In this document: positions 11,864 through 26,100 of the stretch, piece after piece
Numbering within the stretch: the first letter of the stretch is position 1
How the letters are laid out: each line of letters begins with the position of its first letter
NCBI RefSeq assembly: GCF_019578655.1
Contig: NC_063260.1
Location: forward strand, 18,968,723-19,032,722
Origin: Ricinus communis
Taxonomy: Eukaryota; Streptophyta; Magnoliopsida; Malpighiales; Euphorbiaceae
DNA length: 64,000 nt
Reading direction: 5' to 3'
Notes under the pieces: generated by a model
The model's database searches: none
Seen by the model: only the letters and a program-made list of their open reading frames with translations
What the model was told of the DNA's origin: nothing
Translations under genes and position numbers: made by a program

Positions 11864-13140
11864 TGCAGGGCTATATAAGGCCCAAAGCTCCGTATGGTGC
11901 GCCTGTGTTGTTCCAGAAGAAGCATGATGGGTCTCTTCGGTTATGCATTGACTACCGAGCGCTGAACAAGATTACAATCAAGAATAAGTACCCGATTCCT
12001 AACATTGCGGACATCTTTGATCAACTTGGTGGTGCTAAGTGGTTTACCAAGTTGGATTTACGGTCCGGGTACTACCAGGTACGCATCTCCGAAGGACATG
12101 AGCCAAAGACGGCGTGCGTGACGAGATATGGATCGTATGAATTCCTTGTCATGCCCTTTGGCCTCACAAATGCGCCGGCCACATTCTGCACGTTGATGAA
12201 CAAGGTACTTGCTCCTTACCTTGATCAATTTGTTGTTGTTTATCTAGATGATATTGTTGTGTACAACAACACGCTGGAGGAGCACGTAGAGCATTTAAGG
12301 CTAGTGTTCAAAGCCTTGCGGGTTAACGAGCTCTACGTTAAAAGGGAGAAATGCTTGTTTGCCCAACGAGAAGTGGCATTCCTTGGGCATGTCGTTGGCA
12401 ATGGGAAGTTGAGGATGGACGGTTCAAAGGTGAAGGCCATCCAGGATTGGGAGCCGCAGGCTAAGGTGACGGAGTTGAGGTATTTCCTTGGATTAGTAAA
12501 CTACTACCGGAGGTTCATTAAGGGTTATTCTTCCATTGCCACTCCCTTAACGGATTTACTAAAGAAGGGTCGTGCCTGGGACTGGTCTACGAAGTGCCAA
12601 GAAGCCTTCGAAGGGCTAAAGAAGGTGATTATGGAGGAGCCAGTCTTAGCACTCCCCGACTATACAAAGGCGTTCGAGATCCACACGGATGCTTCTGATT
12701 TTGCTATTGGTGGAGTACTTATGCAGGTGGGGCATCCGATAGCCTTTGAAAGCCGGAAATTGAATGACACCGAAATGAGGTATACGGTGCAAGAAAAAGA
12801 GATGACCGCGATAGTCCATTGCTTGCGGACTTGGAGGCACTACTTGCTCGGGAGCAAGTTTGTTGTCAAAACCGACAATGTCGCCACTAGCTACTTTCAG
12901 ACACAAAAGAAGCTCACACCTAAGCAAGCTAGGTGGCAGGATTTCCTTGCGGAATTTGACTACATCATGGAGTATAAGCCAGGAAGAGCAAACCTTGTTG
13001 CCGACGCCCTAAGCAGGAGAGGGGAGCTAGCCGAAATAAGCCGTCCTGCATGCAACTTGGCGGAGCGCATCAAGGAGGGGTTAAAGCATGATCCAATGGC
13101 CAATAACTTCTTTGCTCTTATTCGAGAAGGTAAGACTTGA
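11863..13140 (+). pseudogene. Chromovirus reverse transcriptase and RNase H region
   Basis: Open for about 425 codons. The reverse-transcriptase palm shows [19 protein letters not shown], the [12 protein letters not shown] block and the catalytic YLDD at 12241-12252. An RNase H domain follows from about 12660 ([11 protein letters not shown], then TDN and a late DALSRR). The frame starts after a frameshift from the protease and ends at an in-frame TGA (13138-13140). Similarity continues past the stop in the same frame until a second frameshift near 13180. Confidence 0.9.
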
Positions 13141-14512
13141 AGATTTTGGCTGGAAGGAGACTTGCTTTACACGGAGGAGGTTATATGTGCCGCTCCATGA
13201 TAATCTAAGGAAGGAGATACTTAAAGAGTGCCACGACAGCAAGTGGGCAGGTCATCCCGGCATTCAACAGACGATGGCACTTGTGGAGAATGCCTACTAT
13301 TGGCCTCGCATGAGGGAAGATGTGGAGGCCTATGTGAGGAATTGTCTTGTGTGCCAACAAGACAAGATGGAGCAACAAGCCCCGGGTGGTCTACTAGAGC
13401 CACTTTCTATTCCTGAGAGACCATGGGAGAGTGTCTCCATGGATTTTATTGTGGGGCTTCCTTTGTCAGAAGGATGTGCATGGATCTTTGTGGTGGTGGA
13501 TCGGTTCTCTAAATACGGCATCTTCATTCCAGCTCCAAAGGCCGTCACCGCCGAAGAAGCTGCCCGTCTTTTTATGAAACATGTGGTGAAATATTGGGGT
13601 GTGCCAAAATCCATAGTGAGCGATCTGGACACTCACTTCACGGGTCGGTTTTGGACGGAGCTATTCAAGCTATTAGGCACCGACCTCAGGTTCTCTACGA
13701 GTATGCACCCCCAGACTGATGGGCAAACGGAGAGGATCAATGCACTTTTGGAACTCTATCTAAGGCACTACGTGAGTGCCAATCAACGGGATTGGGCGAA
13801 GTTGCTTGATGTTGCCCAATTCTCCTATAATTTACAAAGAAGCGAGTCGACCGGCAAGAGTCCGTTTGAGATAGTTACAGGCCAACAACCCTACACGCCT
13901 AGTACTCTTGCCCTAGATTGGTCAAGCCGCAGTCCACCCGCCTTTAAGCTTGCGAAGGAATGGAAGGAGCAAGCCGATGTCGCAAGAGCCTACTTGGAAA
14001 AGGCATCTAAGCGGATGAAGAAGTGGGCGGACAGGAAGAGGAGACCAATGGAGTTTCAAGAAGGGGATAAAGTGCTCGTCAAGCTAAACCTGCATGGGAA
14101 AGCCGACGGACTTCATTGAGGGCTCCAAAGAAGGTATGATGGGCCTTTCCCCATTATTAAACGAGTGGGAAAGGTGGCGTATAAGGTTGAACTTCCCCAA
14201 GGCATCAAGATCCATCCTGTTTTCCACGTAAGCCTGTTGAAGCCCTACAAGGAGGATCATGATGACCCAAGCCGAGGCAAGTCTACGAGAGCTCCTTTGA
14301 ATGTGCGGGCTCAGTATAACAAAGAAGTGGACTACATCATCTCCTACCGTAAGGTGCCACAGTCCAATCAACCTCCTATGACGGAGTTTCTAGTCAAGTG
14401 GAAGGGACTCCCCGAGAGTGAGGCAAGCTGGGAGCCAATTCGCGACTTGTGGCAATTTGAGGAGAAAATTAAAGCTTACGAGGAGCAGGCAACGGGGGCG
14501 TTGCCAGATTGA
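13141..14512 (+). pseudogene. Chromovirus integrase and chromodomain region
   Basis: From about 13180 the frame encodes the HHCC zinc region (HDSKWAGHPG ... CLVCQQ), then the integrase core with D (MDFIVGLP, near 13442), D (VSDLDTHF, near 13622) and E (QTERINALL, near 13729), matching a D,D-35-E catalytic triad. A TGA at 14117-14119 breaks the frame; the same frame then continues through the RRYDGPF block to a C-terminal chromodomain (about 14320-14500, with FLVKWKGLPESEASWEP). The chromodomain is thought to target integration to heterochromatin. Core residues remain, but the stops make it non-functional. Confidence 0.9.
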
Positions 14513-14523
14513 GTGGGGGAGAA
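14511..14523 (+). other. Polypurine tract of the chromovirus
   Basis: GAGTGGGGGAGAA directly abuts the 3' LTR and would prime plus-strand synthesis. It follows the chromodomain stop codon within a few bases. Confidence 0.85.
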
Positions 14524-15045
14524 TGTCACGCCCCGCCTCGCAGCTAGCAAGGGAAGGCTGCACAACACGGCCGTGTTGGATTTCAACACTGCCCGTGTTG
14601 CCAACACGCCCAAGGACACGCCCGTGTTGGTTGAATATAAATGCGAAGGACCTAGAAGCTTCGGGAAACACGGCCACAGTAGGTAACACGGCCAATTACC
14701 CAAAACCGTGTTCCCAACACGGCCTTGAGCATGGCCATGTTCCCAGCGGAACACGGCCATGGGGGAAAACTATAAATACCCCTTCCTTGTATCATTTGAA
14801 AAGGTTAGGAAGAGAGCTTGTGTAGAGAGAGAAAATGTGCTCATTGTAAGTAGCTTTAGTGCGAATTAATCAATACAAGTATACACTTCCACAACTCTTG
14901 CGTCTCTTTGTGCCACTTTCGTGAATTTACTTCCGCTAGCGATTTGCTATCATTCGGGTTTGGCAATCAAGGGTAGTCGACTAGCCTATCTTGACTTTCG
15001 GAGAAATGGGCAAGGTTTTGGTTAGAAAACAAAACTCACGTGACA
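14524..15045 (+). repeat. 3' LTR of the chromovirus
   Basis: 522 bp, near-identical to the 5' LTR but with deletions in the CACGGCC-repeat region (near 14745-14762) and before the terminal block (near 15000). TATAAATA lies at 14771-14778. Confidence 0.93.
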
Positions 15046-17166
15046 TGTGACTCAAGATGCATAGAGTATATCTTTTTTTTTTTTTTTTCCTTTTATGCAT
15101 GTCGGACGCGTGGAACATTGTAACTTTACCTTTTGAAAGTGTGTGATTTGTACTTCGACCATTGGAGCAATCACCGATTCGTTGGTCAATTTTTAAAATC
15201 TAGTTATATTTATATTATTTTATAAATTTATGAATCTCAAATCTAAACTGTCAGTATGACTAACTGATATTTACAATGCAATTAATTAAATTTTTTATAT
15301 TTTAAATCATATTAAATTTTAAATTTTGTAGTAGAATCTTTTCTTTTTTTAAAAAAAAAATTTATTTAATAAGTTAATAATAATAATAATAATCAATATA
15401 CTATTTTTCTAAATAAAATCTTTTTAAATTAAAAAACTAATTTATTAATTAATATATTTTTATAAATTAATACTAAGTGTATAATAAATATAAACATTAC
15501 AAATAATTAATAATTATTTGATTTAATTCACTTCGGTTCTTTATATAAAAATTGAAATTAAAAGTAAAAATCAAGAATTTATTGGTTTAATATTTTAATT
15601 TCAGACAGATCTTTCATTTATTTAATTTTTGAAGCAGTTGCTAATAGCTTTTAGTACTCATAACAGTTACTGGGCATATTAGCTACAAATTAGAGCATTT
15701 TGTGACCAATTGTACTAATTTAAATACAATTACTAAATTATTCTTTTACTTTATTAACTTATTTTTTTCTTTTTTATACTTTCTCATTGCATTGTCTGGT
15801 ATGTGACTTTTATGAATTGAATTTAGTGATAATTTGCTATAATTCTTACCTATCCATGTGGGTTCAATATAAGAATAAGAAAAACTGTTTTTTTTTTTTA
15901 ATTAGAAATATATTATATATAACTAATCAGTATACAAAATATTATATATAGTATTTTATAGATAAATTAAAGATTTTTTATCTATAATATAATTTCTGAG
16001 CTTATTATATATATATATATATATACACAAGATATAGTTAGTCATCCACGTAATTTTAAATTTATTGTTTTAACTATAGATTATATAATTGATGTCTATT
16101 GTCACTAAACACATAAACAACAAGAATTTATAGATAATTTTACTAAAACAATTATTAATAAGCTATTAGCTAACAGCAAGAGCTGTCAACTACCAACTAT
16201 CACCAACAGCTTCGCTAAAAAGATTTGAAAATTTATTGTTATCTTCTCTTTTTTTCCTTTCCAAATTTCGAACTTTAACTTTACAATCTGAGGTTAGGTT
16301 AAAACTTTGAGTAGGGAAAACTGGAGGGAAAGGTGTGATCTTTTTCACTAACATGGGCAAGTATCGCTCATAGAAAAGAAAACACAAGTAGCTGGCAATA
16401 AAGAATATATGGTTGAACATGGACAGATGAAGATAAAAGAACACGTGAAATTTGCATTCAAGCAAAGATGATGAAAAACCATTTCCCAGAGTTGAAAGGA
16501 AATTCAGACTCGTTAGATCTTCTTGTTCATTCTGATTATATGTGAATTGAATGGCTAAGGCGCCCCTTAACTTTTTATTCTTCTAATATTTCCCCTTTTT
16601 GAGACCAGCTTTCCAAGAGTGTGATTTATTTCTTCCAAAAATCGAATTTCAAGAAGTAACTACCAGAAAAAAACTTAAAAAAATGAAAATCAGCAAATAC
16701 CAAATTAGCTCTAAGATTAATATTCTTAATTTAACACCACATCACAGGATATGTGCAAAAACATATTTACAGTTGGTTAATTAAAAACATATTCTTTTTC
16801 TTCAAAGGAAAAATAGAAAAGGAAGGGAAGCAATGTTCATCCTTTCAACTTGGGACAAAAATTTATACATCTTCCACGGCAAAGAGTGCTGGTTTAAGAC
16901 CTTCCTGCTCCGAAAAGGACAGGGTGCAGAACCTCCCAACTTCCAAAGCTTCGAAGTAAAATTTGTTTTTCCTTTGTTAGGGCTGCGGGTAAATCAAGTT
17001 CTAATCCTTTCGTTGCTACTTTACTTCAAGCAATGCCTCAGAATTTAAAGGTACTACAGAGCAGCAGAATCTATACTATGAAGCTAGTTAAATCAAGTAC
17101 ATCTGAGCCCAAAAAGTCTTTCTATCTCACTATCAGGCTATGAGGAATGCTAATTCAACTTGACAG
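15046..17166. other. AT-rich intergenic DNA between the retrotransposon and MED23
   Basis: No gene is supported. There is a poly-T run near 15070-15087 and a TA microsatellite at about 16005-16025. The part nearest 17166 probably includes the MED23 3' UTR, whose end I cannot place. Short open frames at 16190-17048 show no recognisable domain. Confidence 0.55.
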
Positions 17167-20100
17167 TCATGAGGGATTCTGCACTAACTTTGGATGAGTA
17201 GCAGCATATATAGAAGAATTCACATCAGGCTTCAGGTGTGAAAGAAGATGCTGTATATCTGGACGAAGACTTTCTGCAGCTCTCGCGCAAAGAGCCAGGA
17301 CCTCAGCTCTAGGCTTGCTATTAGCCTGGACAGGCCCTCCCTGCCCTTCATAATGGATAACATGATGGCTGAAACACAATGATTATTCAAATAAATTTTT
17401 AGAAGCAATCATACCATGAAAAGCCAACCCATACACAGTTAAAGGAGCAAGAAACTAAAACTTACAGGAAGTCAATAAGATCTGCTATTTCCGATGCTTC
17501 AACTGGAGTTGATGGCTGTGAATTCCTCCCAAATACATCAACCATTGTGTTTAAAAGCAATAAGAGGGTCTGTAATGTGGTTGTGAAAATCATAAGATAA
17601 GAAAATAAACAAGCACACCTTGTAAAAAAGTAAATACAACCGAGTAGGCAGTTAAGTAAAAGGTAGAAAATACTGAGCAGTTCTACTATACCTTATTGAA
17701 GAGAGAGTGAGCATTGGCAAGTCTTGGTAGCAGGGGACCCATTATTCGGAAAGCTATCCTCAACATTGCAACAGATGTTATTGGCCTGAGATGTTTAACA
17801 ATTGCATGCGTCCCTTCTAGCCATTCCTGTGGAAGGTTACTGAAGAAAGAATGTAGCAAGGCAACTATATTACCTGGCAATACAACATGCGCACAATGGC
17901 CATTGTCCATGTCAGTAATTAATAAATCTACAAATAGAAGTAGGGAGAAACTAAAATATCATAGGGGAAGGTAATACCAATTGGAGCTAGGCCAATTTGT
18001 ACACCTACAGGTAATTGCAGGTTGGGGTTATGATTGAACACCCAGATCCTTACCGTAAAATGACCAAACAAAAAAGTCTTGGACATAATTTATGGGAATG
18101 CAATTACTGGGTTAGATCCAGCATACGTAAGATTATCCCAGTGATTATCATTATTTAAATAACATAATAATAGTGAATTTAATACCAGCAGTAGCAGAAA
18201 CAACATGAAACAGAACTAAGCAAAAAATACCATACCAATGGCTGTTGAGGTATTGTCCTGAGCAGCCCATGTTGGATCCAACAAAGCATAGCCAACAGCA
18301 GAGTCTAGTTCCCCGAGTGATCTTTTGGCATCAGTGAGCCACCAACTCTCCTTTATTATACGAGATGCCTCCATATAAAGTTGCAAGTGAAAATCAGGAG
18401 GAAGCTGAGCCAGTAGGAGACCACAAGCTTGGATCAATAAGCAAGATAGTTGCTGGCAAGTATAACCACTTCGAGAAACAAAAGTAGCAGTATTGATTCC
18501 GGAAACTGAAGGATTTGATCTACTTGCACCTAAGGAATCTGTGCTTCCCCCTGAAGGGGATGTTGGTAAAACTGATCCTTGCCCAGCGCCATTAGAAGCT
18601 CCATGCAGACCATTGCTGGACTGTATTAGAGTTGGTTGTATATTAACCACAATTTGAACTAGAGATGATACAATCTGGGATGCAGTCACCGGAAGCGATA
18701 GCAGTTCAATTACTGCAGTTTCAAGAACCAGTTGAGTATAAGTTCCAGGATCCTGAATTTGATAGAAAGCTTTCTGGGCATCAGAAATATTTGTTGGCCC
18801 AGACTGAGACGTAGCTGGAGTTTTGGTGTTCGGATTCCGTAGTGAATTGCACAAACCATCTCCAAGTGATCCATACTTGGAATTGGTATTTAATGGGGGT
18901 AACATATTGTTCACAAGTCCCAACAACAGAGTTGCAAAATACTCAGGAGGTGGGCACATAACAGGGTTCGATGAACTAATGTGCTGTGGGAACGACTCGG
19001 AAAATGGTATCTGAAACAATTTTTTTGTAATAAAGATAAATAGAAGCAGGAAGGTAAAGTAGCATGCAAAAGCAATATATAAAGAAATACAACAGGAATG
19101 AGAAGCAAGGAAGAGAGGGTAAATACCTTGCTGAGATCTAATACATTTAGTATCCGCACAATGAGCTTTCCAGGAAGATGACCATAAAAATATGCAAGTA
19201 TATCACGAACAAATGTGAATCTTAAGGGGTGATATGCTAGAAATGGAGAATACATGGCCAGAACTCTATCAGCAGGATCTATGGCATCATTTTCAACGAG
19301 TCTATAAACAATTAAGGGGATGACAGGAAGCAAACGAGCTGCAATATCATCAAAGAATGTGGGATACCTACAGAGCTTATAACAAACAGTGTCAATTAAG
19401 CCACCTTTCAGAAGTGTAGGTTCAGTTAGAAAAGTAACTTCAGTTTTCATAAGAAAATGCATTAAATATAACATTGATAGAGAATACACGCCCAGAAAAA
19501 AAAAAAAAAGAATAACCTTCTCATCTTCCCAGTTGAAGTGTAGCTCCCAAATCACACACACATACGAATGGATGGTTAAAGGTGTAAGATCCACTTCCAA
19601 TTTCTTTTTGGCAAAACATCCTCTATATTCTATTAAGTAATTAAGATAAAGCAGTAGCTTATAAAACATCCAATCAAAATATTTAAAGCATCTTCACATG
19701 CTACACTTTCATGATTTCAGTGAAACCCTAATTTTATCACTAAAAGGTTCAATCTACAACACAATGTTTTGACGTACAATAACAAAATTTTGGTCCAAGA
19801 TTACTAATTGAAATTATTCAGCTAATTAAAAGTAATCCGGCAAGCTTGCCATAAGCATAGATAATTTTCAGCAATACAGAATTTTACAGAAGATTTCACA
19901 AAAAAAATTTCAAAATGGCATTTTTGTTTTCTGGTTCATAAATAATGCAGAACAAATGGTTTCAAACCAAGACCAGACAGCTAACACACCCTAAGATTTA
20001 GTATTAAAGTATCTTCATTTTCAAAGCTACATATTTGGTGCCAAAGCTTTCCCAGTTAAACAAATGCTAGCTTGTGGCCACACTAGATGTGATGCTACTC

Positions 20101-23100
20101 TTTCTTCTCAGCCCCTGAATTCAAACAATCACTTTCACATTAGTTTAAACATAGACGTCACTTCCAGCATCTTGAAGTATCAAGTTGCAAGATCCTGAAG
20201 ATTTTGTTTCTTGACATCAAACTGATAAAGAGTCCACTTCCTGCTTATGAGTTATGACATAAGAAAAACTAAACACATGTTCAAGTGGGTCCGGGTCACA
20301 CTTTTTCAAGTACAAAAACTGAAAAATCTGACTTAATTATTCTTAACACATGGCATAGCTAGCCATTCTTTTTGCTTTGGACTTTCTAGCAAAAAATCAA
20401 CCCATCACAGACATTTTCAATGACCTCACATTCATAAATAACACATAGCTCAACTAGCTCAACCAATCATTAAATATTGTCAATGAACTCACATGCTTAT
20501 GGTTACATCTCTATGAACCTAGTTTCCTATGTTGTGAAGATTTGGTAAGACATAGCAGATACAAAAAAAACAAAAGATTGTCAACCAAGCTTGCTCCTTG
20601 AATTGCAGCTTTACTTTGTTAGATGCTACAATCTGCTGTTGCCCTTGCATTTTATGTGCATCCATTTTTGATAATTAACCAAAAGACTTCATTAAAAGTG
20701 CTCCAGATATCAGCTTCATTAAGAGCCTTAATAGAATATCCACGATTAAATTTTTATTCGGTTCTTAAGTTCCATGAATTAAAAATCAAATGGACCAACA
20801 GAACCTCAAGTACAAGAGCAGAGAAACCATATATAATTCCAATTAGCGAACACATGATAAACAAGATTTGACCTGTCCTTCCATGAGAGATGATTTCCAA
20901 GTGCTTTTTGCAACTCAAGACGCTTGAAAACTCCAGAGAAAAGCCAATGCTCAGGAGGCCCACGATTCATACAAAATAATTTCACTCTTTGTTGAAGCTC
21001 TTGCCTGTCAAGTAGACTGATCTGCAACATGCATTATGATACTATCACATGAGTATAAGCACAACAAACAAGTCAAACATGACTTGTGCATAGATCCAAT
21101 AAACACCACATAAGCATATCTATTGGAGATAGGTTATAGAAATCTGAACAGTGGCTTTCCTGAAATCAAGGTATTAACTATCAAGATCAATAATCTCCTT
21201 AAACTAAGAGTGCATGTGGACTATTGTCCTAACAATTAGGGTGTGGTGGGGCCTAAGTGCCTAGTATAAAGTTCAACTCCTAACTATTACGGTACTTGTC
21301 ACATGCATCTAATCCATAATTCTGCCACTAAATGTTTCCAAATGAATCCCTTATCTCCATAAACTAATCTAAAGAGATACAAAACCAGGCCTCATCCTCG
21401 AACCTCAAAAACTTAATGCAGTGGCTCTATAAACAATCATGCCCCCACTTCAGACCCTTTGCCACGACATCCTGAACCAAAATTTATTTTTGCATCAAGT
21501 ATCCATGATTCAATAAAATCATACAGTATCTCATCAGATTCTGTATCAACACATCTTACTTAAAATGTAGTTCTAAGATGATAGTAATGAAGAAAAGATT
21601 TCAAATAGCCAACACCAACCAATTAGAGATCAAGGTTGGATGATCTCAAGTAAAGTTTATACATCATCAAAATCAAGTCTTCAGTCGAATGCAAAACAAA
21701 AAGAATGCAGAATAAGAGAACAAACTATAAATGAACCTAAAATTAAGATGATTTTTATCTGTCATCTTTCTTCTTCCTTAATAAAGCTTCTTTTCTTATT
21801 AGAAAAAACAATGAGCCTTGCAGACATAATCACAGATTTAACAATATGCAAATGCAAAATACAAGATGAAATTGTAAAGATAACATACCACAATTCGCAA
21901 AGCATGAGGATCATCGTCACGGTCAGTGAGGGCAAGAAGCAAGATATCCAAAGGAAGCAGCTCATGACCCCAAACAAAAAACGCAAGGTTTGCACAAGTT
22001 TTCAACAGAAGGTCCTGAAAATTGAGGGGAAAACAACAATAACATAACATGAAAAAGTTTGGATATTCTAAACTAATATGCAGGCTTTAGTACATAGAAT
22101 CTGGAGTAACCAAGGAAGAAAATATAAACCTGTAAGGAATGTCCATGCTGAAGTTCCATTTGAATACGATGAAGTAGAACATCCACCATAGTATAAATAT
22201 TTGAAGTCACTTCTTCAGGAGAGAATTCTCTCAAAACACGTGCCTGAACACCATCAGACAAAGTATTCCTTACATCCCATGTTTAAGGATCTTTAACAAA
22301 TAACTAATGCAATCAACATTTTACCATACGACAATCATATTTTTTCCTGACCACTTTTTGCGTCATTCATATGGATCTCAAATTTTTTATTTTTTTAACA
22401 AATATGGATTTCAGTTCTAATGATGGAGTTGATGAGCAACCTAGCTCCAGAAATTAAAAGAACAAGGAGGTCACATTGTGGGTACAATCCACTTCATCCA
22501 GAAAATAACCACCTCACCATATGATTCTGTGTCTCTTTTTTTATGTGAATTGTGATTTAAACAAAAAAAAAAAAGCAATTAAAAGATGGTAGAGTCATAC
22601 CAGATTAACACTATTGATGTTTTCTGGATGCCCCTGCATCAGTATCCATGCACCAGCACACAGATATTGTCGGTGCTGAGGGAAACTATGGTTGATGTAA
22701 GTCATAACATAAGCAGGCTCAGCAGATGGTGAGAGAAGCTGGGTACATTGGTTGATAACAGTTGTCTCTGTCTGCAAAACAATATGATAATATAACATTT
22801 ATTTCACAGTTTAATCTCCCTGAATTTAAGATTTCTGCAAGTTTTGCATGATTTCTAATTTGCAAAAGAGAAAAGAAGATAACTTTCAAGTTCGAGTTTG
22901 CAGGATACTCCTCAATAATGGCGGGCCAAGTCTCAGAAACTCTCAGGACTATAATTTTGAGAAATTAAGGTCATCCATTATATGCAACCTTACCCCTATC
23001 CTTTTGTAACAGTTTCCACAATTTAACTTGTGACCTTCCGATCATGAAAGACCAAGGCGCATCCTCATACAATTTGTTAGGAAGGATTTATTCAATTGTT

Positions 23101-26100
23101 CTAAAGCATAAAGGCACATCCTTGCGTCAACCATGAAGTCATTTAAGTCGTATAAAAATTCTAGGAGAGTGCCCTTTAAGTTCCATATTCCTTGATTTTA
23201 CCATTTCACTAGACACCAAAATGGAGATTCCTTTAGTTTCTTTCACAAATTTGTGAACTTTAGAGTTTACGTGGCCTTTCTTCAGCTGGCTTAGTTAGTG
23301 CAGCTCCCACTCAAATTATTTAACCATGAAACCAGGAAGCAGAAGAAACCTAAAAGACACTGGTATATAGAAAAGATACTCTCAGTTTTTATATATTTTC
23401 CAGTAAACCTACTGCATGTAAATATAGGCATCTTGTGCCATTTTATTTTAGGAAGTTAATAACTAATTCCGACTATAATAAGGAGAACTTGCACCATCTA
23501 CAGCTAATAAAACATTCTTAAATTAAACACACTACAGACTTCTTATTTAAACACAATCCTAGAATTTTAGGAAATTTAATACTCTACCCATCATTCAACC
23601 TCATCTGACATTGAAGGTTGAGGCTCTTATAACTGATTAAACACTAATGAGCAGTGAAAGATCCCCATTGGATAATTTCTCCAACCAGCTATAATAGTTC
23701 AAGCCTTGACTAACAATGAAACTCAATCAGAAGCACAAAAACAATTAAACAACACAAGCATTGTGAAAACAAAAAAGGAAGAGAAAGAAAAACAATTAAA
23801 TGCTAAACCTGCTGCCATTCTTGAATAGCTAGCCCCCTTTTATCTATCCTCCCACTCAAGGCATCATGAAGAAGAGAAGGAAAGTAGCGCAGTGTTTTCT
23901 CTGACCATGTGTGTTGGCTAGTTGCCATAATCTGTTCTAGCATAGTCTGGAGATAGAGCAAGTGATCAGCATCAGCAATGCCACGGGTTTTGATGATAAT
24001 GGCAAGAGTAATTACAGTGACACGATTCAAAGTTTCAGTGAATTCAGTTGGACCCTGGAAAAAGATTCAGCAGTAAACTGTTAGTTTGGCTCATGTGAGA
24101 GAAATAAGAAAAAAATAATCCAATTGGTGATGACAGGATCATACTTTCCCTTCTCTTTTCACAGAGAAAAAATCTCTCAGCGATAAAATTAAATTCATGC
24201 ACAAGTTTTCTGCAAGCCGAAATACACGATGATCTCCTCGTTTCCCTTTTAAAGTAGAAACTATTTTTGTAACATCATACATCAATGATTTGCTTTTCCC
24301 TTGGTACCTACAAATAATGGACATGTCACGAGCAAATTAAGTTTGCACTTATCTTGAGATTAAAGAAGTAAGATACAAGCTACCTATTGACGAGCATATG
24401 AAGCCCTATATTCTGATAAGAACAATGAATTGTTACAGCATTGTTCGTAATAAGTAACTAAATTGGAAAGTTCCAATAGGACACAGCATATGTATATGGG
24501 AAGCAAACAAAGAAACACCAGGAACAAGACAGCCTACAGTCAAGAGTCCGAAACAGAGATTATTCAGATGCCCGCATTCAGAAATACTATGTTTTTAAAT
24601 TTCAACACATTGTGCAAATTATCATTTTCCCTGAAAGAAAATATTAGCTTCATCAGATGGACTCCACATGTTCTTGCCTGTATAGTGGAAGTAATCGGTA
24701 ATTCACAATTTCAAACACCAGTAGAGTCACTCCAGGCTTGCTCAATAAGGATGGATACCTCTGTGCCAAATGCTGCAAAAAAAACTCAAGGCATGTTATT
24801 TTCACATCAACTAGCACATCTCCCCATATCATATACAAGCATTAGAAATTCAAAAATGGCTGAACATTAACACAAGTGCAGAGAAGATTACAGAGTAAGG
24901 AGAGGGGAGTGGGCACATAAATCACAAAAGGGTATGAAATTAAAATTTAAAGGATCCTTCAGCTGTTACAGATAAAAATTACAACAATTAGTAGGGTAGC
25001 AGGAAGTGCTTGTAATAAAAAATATTAGCCATTTAGTTAATCATCTTCTCATTCTACCTTTTGTCAAAATCAGAAAGTTAATCTTATTCTCAGGAATGAA
25101 GAGTAGAACACAGCTATTCCCTTCTACTTTGTCTAAAATGATTTTGCCTTCAATTCTTTTCCCATTTCCTCTCTTTGCACAAATAGCTAAATTCCTATTG
25201 CTAAACGAATAAATGTAATTGAGCATGTCAATTTTGAAAGAAATATGAAAAAAGTAACATTACCTATGCCTAGATCCCAGAATGACAAGAAACTAGAAAA
25301 ACCTTCTTAATTGTAGCCAACATCTTATTACAAATAATTTTGACAAATCAAGAAAAAAGGAGAAATTTCCTATTAATTCTTTTTATTTACTAGTCTCAAG
25401 TGTTACAAAATCTATGGTCTAGATTCAAGTGAAAAGTATCTGCTAAAACACCCTCAAAAAAATATTAAAAAAAAAAAAAAATTTAGTTTCTTTTCCCAAA
25501 TCCTTGACTTTTGTTGCATGCATCGCAGTAAAATTTTTATTCTATAATATTGTTAAATAAATGTGGATTTATGATTTTGTTAGTTACTCAGTTTTTGGCA
25601 TCATATTCAAAAAACTTAAATTTGAACATTTCCAATTTCTGAATTATAATGAAATTTTAAAATTTCAAGCTTTGAGTTTGTCTCAATCATGTCTCTCTAG
25701 GCTCTAAAGATCTACTGATTCTTTATTTGAAAAATGTTTGCTGTTACTTTCTTCTATGGCATGAAAGATATAAAGTATAAAGAAAAGTTGTTTTTAGCTC
25801 TGAGAAAATATAACTAAAATCCATTGAGAATACTAGTAATGTAGTACCTGCTACTTTCTAGTCAAAATCTTGCCAATCTATGTATCAGGAAGCAGAATGA
25901 ATTGCAAAAAGGAAAGACAAAAAGAAAGAGAGATTCAAGCCCATGATGGCCATGGCCCATTACATGCATGTGGAATGGCATAAATTTGAGGCACTGCAAT
26001 CATGTCCATGACATAAATGCATAGATGATTCAAAACCATGCCACTAGGGGAGAAGAATGTATAAGACAAGTAGAAACCATCAACAAATTGGTAGTTCTTA

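Larger units (their letters stand above)
9261..15045 (+). mobile_element. Ty3/gypsy chromovirus, complete but inactivated
   Basis: A 5785-bp LTR retrotransposon with all structural parts: 5' LTR 9261-9826, primer-binding site 9829-9840, gag, protease, reverse transcriptase, RNase H, integrase and C-terminal chromodomain, then polypurine tract 14511-14523 and 3' LTR 14524-15045. The LTRs begin TGTCACG and end GTGACA. A TGTG tetranucleotide precedes the 5' LTR and follows the 3' LTR, a likely 4-bp target duplication. The domain order (integrase after RNase H) fixes Ty3/gypsy, and the chromodomain fixes chromovirus. The small size suggests a Reina- or Galadriel-like clade, not established. By eye the LTRs differ by roughly ten substitutions plus indels, so insertion was fairly recent. 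The coding region carries four in-frame stops and at least two frameshifts, so the copy cannot act autonomously. Confidence 0.95.

Noticed and set aside
16190..17048. Several open frames of 60-90 codons next to the MED23 3' end
   Set aside because: Low-complexity, AT-rich and unlike any family; likely 3' UTR or intergenic DNA.
18911..19669. 252-codon minus-strand open frame
   Set aside because: Its core is MED23 exon 17 flanked by translated intron; the exon model with GT-AG borders explains the conserved part.
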